64,000 nucleotides of DNA from Balaenoptera acutorostrata (lineage: Eukaryota; Chordata; Mammalia; Artiodactyla; Balaenopteridae): assembly GCF_949987535.1 (NCBI RefSeq), contig NW_026645842.1, positions 62,001-126,000 on the forward strand, in the 5' to 3' direction. The translations under genes were made by a program, and so were the position numbers. The notes beneath the pieces were generated by a model. It was given only the letters and a program-made list of their open reading frames with translations. It did not search any database and was not told where the DNA came from. Within the stretch, counting starts at the first letter, position 1. Each line of letters opens with the position of its first letter. Shown in pieces: positions 63,290-64,000 of the stretch.

Positions 63290-64000
63290 TGAAATCTGTT
63301 TCCTGCAATTCTGCCTTGCTTTCAAAGCCTCTTCGTTGCCTTCCCTTAATATATTTGTGGACCAGAGGTATCATTTAAAACTCTGCAGGTTTGTGAATTG
63401 CAGGGCCCCTGAGCTCCATTTTTCAACTCGCTTTTTTGGGAGCTGGCCGCAAAAGCGCAGGATTGCTTCAGGCCCTCTTCTGGTTCTGGGGGGCAGGCTG
63501 AGCTTGTGCTTAATTCTTCTTCCTGATGGGAAAATAGAGTGACCTGTGCCTGTCCCAACACCTAGAGCTAGTCTCTCATTGGTTCCCCCTCTTCCCGTTC
63601 ATCCTCAGGACAAATTGCAACCTGTACGGAACAGGAGGTTAAAGGTGCTGATTCTCCAAGGAGGGAGATGGCTAGTAAATCGGCTGGAATGGCGAACCCG
63701 AGCCAAGGAGATGAGAAATGAGGTGCGTTTTAGAAACCTTTCCCGATCACACGGTGTACCATCTTCTGGGTTTCTCATGCCTGTTTTCGACGTAGGAAGA
63801 TGCCCTTGAACCTGGAGATTTGGGACCCATGGGATGGGTACCATGCAGTATTACTTGAAAGGGTCTGCGCTGGCTCACCCAACCTCACCGAACCTCTCAG
63901 CCCCAAGAGTGTCCAGCCTTATGTCTCAATCAGCTGTGGGTCTAGATATGGTCAATCCAGGTTGCATCACAGCCCCTGAACGAATTTTGGAAGAATTTCT
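63290..64000 (+). repeat. Satellite monomer 37 (partial, first 711 bp)
   Basis: Cut by the window end before the LINE-1 and palindrome parts. GACCAGAGG, GCGCTGGCTC and CCAGCC place it with monomers 33 and 35. Confidence 0.97.

Larger units (their letters stand above)
1..64000. repeat. Satellite DNA array, 1,759-bp monomer, ~36.4 head-to-tail copies
   Basis: The sequence at position 1 (TGAAATCTGTTTCC) returns at 1760, 3519, 5278 and so on to 63290, always on the same strand. Thirty-six complete periods cover 63,289 bp; the shortfall from 36 x 1,759 is 35 bp, exactly explained by two 1-bp and three 11-bp deletions. Units 1 and 2 differ at about 8 sites. Two common monomer types are separable near offset 1547: type A reads CTTTTTTCCGCATGG and type B reads CGTTTTTCCCCATGG. 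Monomer length and the transposon parts match the common cetacean satellite as I remember it; that name is an inference. Such arrays are normally heterochromatic. I see no CENP-B box, so a centromeric role is not supported by sequence. Confidence 0.98.

Noticed and set aside
1..64000. CRISPR array or bacterial repeat system
   Set aside because: The repeat unit is 1.76 kb with no short repeat-spacer structure, and the embedded elements are mammalian LINE-1 and mariner types.

Overview
The whole 64 kb window is one uninterrupted, head-to-tail satellite DNA array. About 36.4 copies of a 1,759-bp monomer follow one another in the same orientation, with no unique DNA, no inversion and no foreign insertion. 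I see no gene that I would call functional. Neighbouring monomers are nearly identical: units 1 and 2 differ at only about 8 positions by eye, so about 99.5 % identity. Thirty-one of the 36 complete units are exactly 1,759 bp. Two are 1,758 bp (1-bp deletions) and three are 1,748 bp (the same 11-bp deletion).

Organism: almost certainly a mammal, most likely a cetacean. The monomer length fits the 'common cetacean' satellite as I remember it (about 1.75 kb in baleen and some toothed whales, shorter at about 1.58 kb in dolphins and relatives). The embedded transposon remnants are of the LINE-1 and mariner types seen in whales and ruminants. This is recognition from memory and was not searched.

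Monomer layout (offsets counted from window position 1 = offset 1): offsets about 1-50 are the far end of an antisense LINE-1 fragment; about 55-737 are a segment I do not recognise; about 738-1624 are an antisense, 5'-truncated LINE-1 piece (3' tail at about 738, C-terminal ORF2 region beyond it); 1625-1696 are a perfect 72-bp palindrome that looks like a mariner-family MITE; 1697-1759 resume the same LINE-1, which continues into the next unit. The monomer is therefore about 60 % transposon-derived: a LINE-1 interrupted by a mariner hairpin and then amplified with about 680 bp of other DNA.

Array history: single-base variants shared by non-adjacent units show unequal exchange and gene conversion. 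Examples are a block around units 12-13 copied at units 20-21 and partly at 22-23, a homogeneous run at units 13-16, a twin pair at 25/26 bracketed by the related units 24 and 27, and a two-unit alternation in units 33-37. Open reading frames recur only because the DNA recurs, and frameshifts in them are tolerated.
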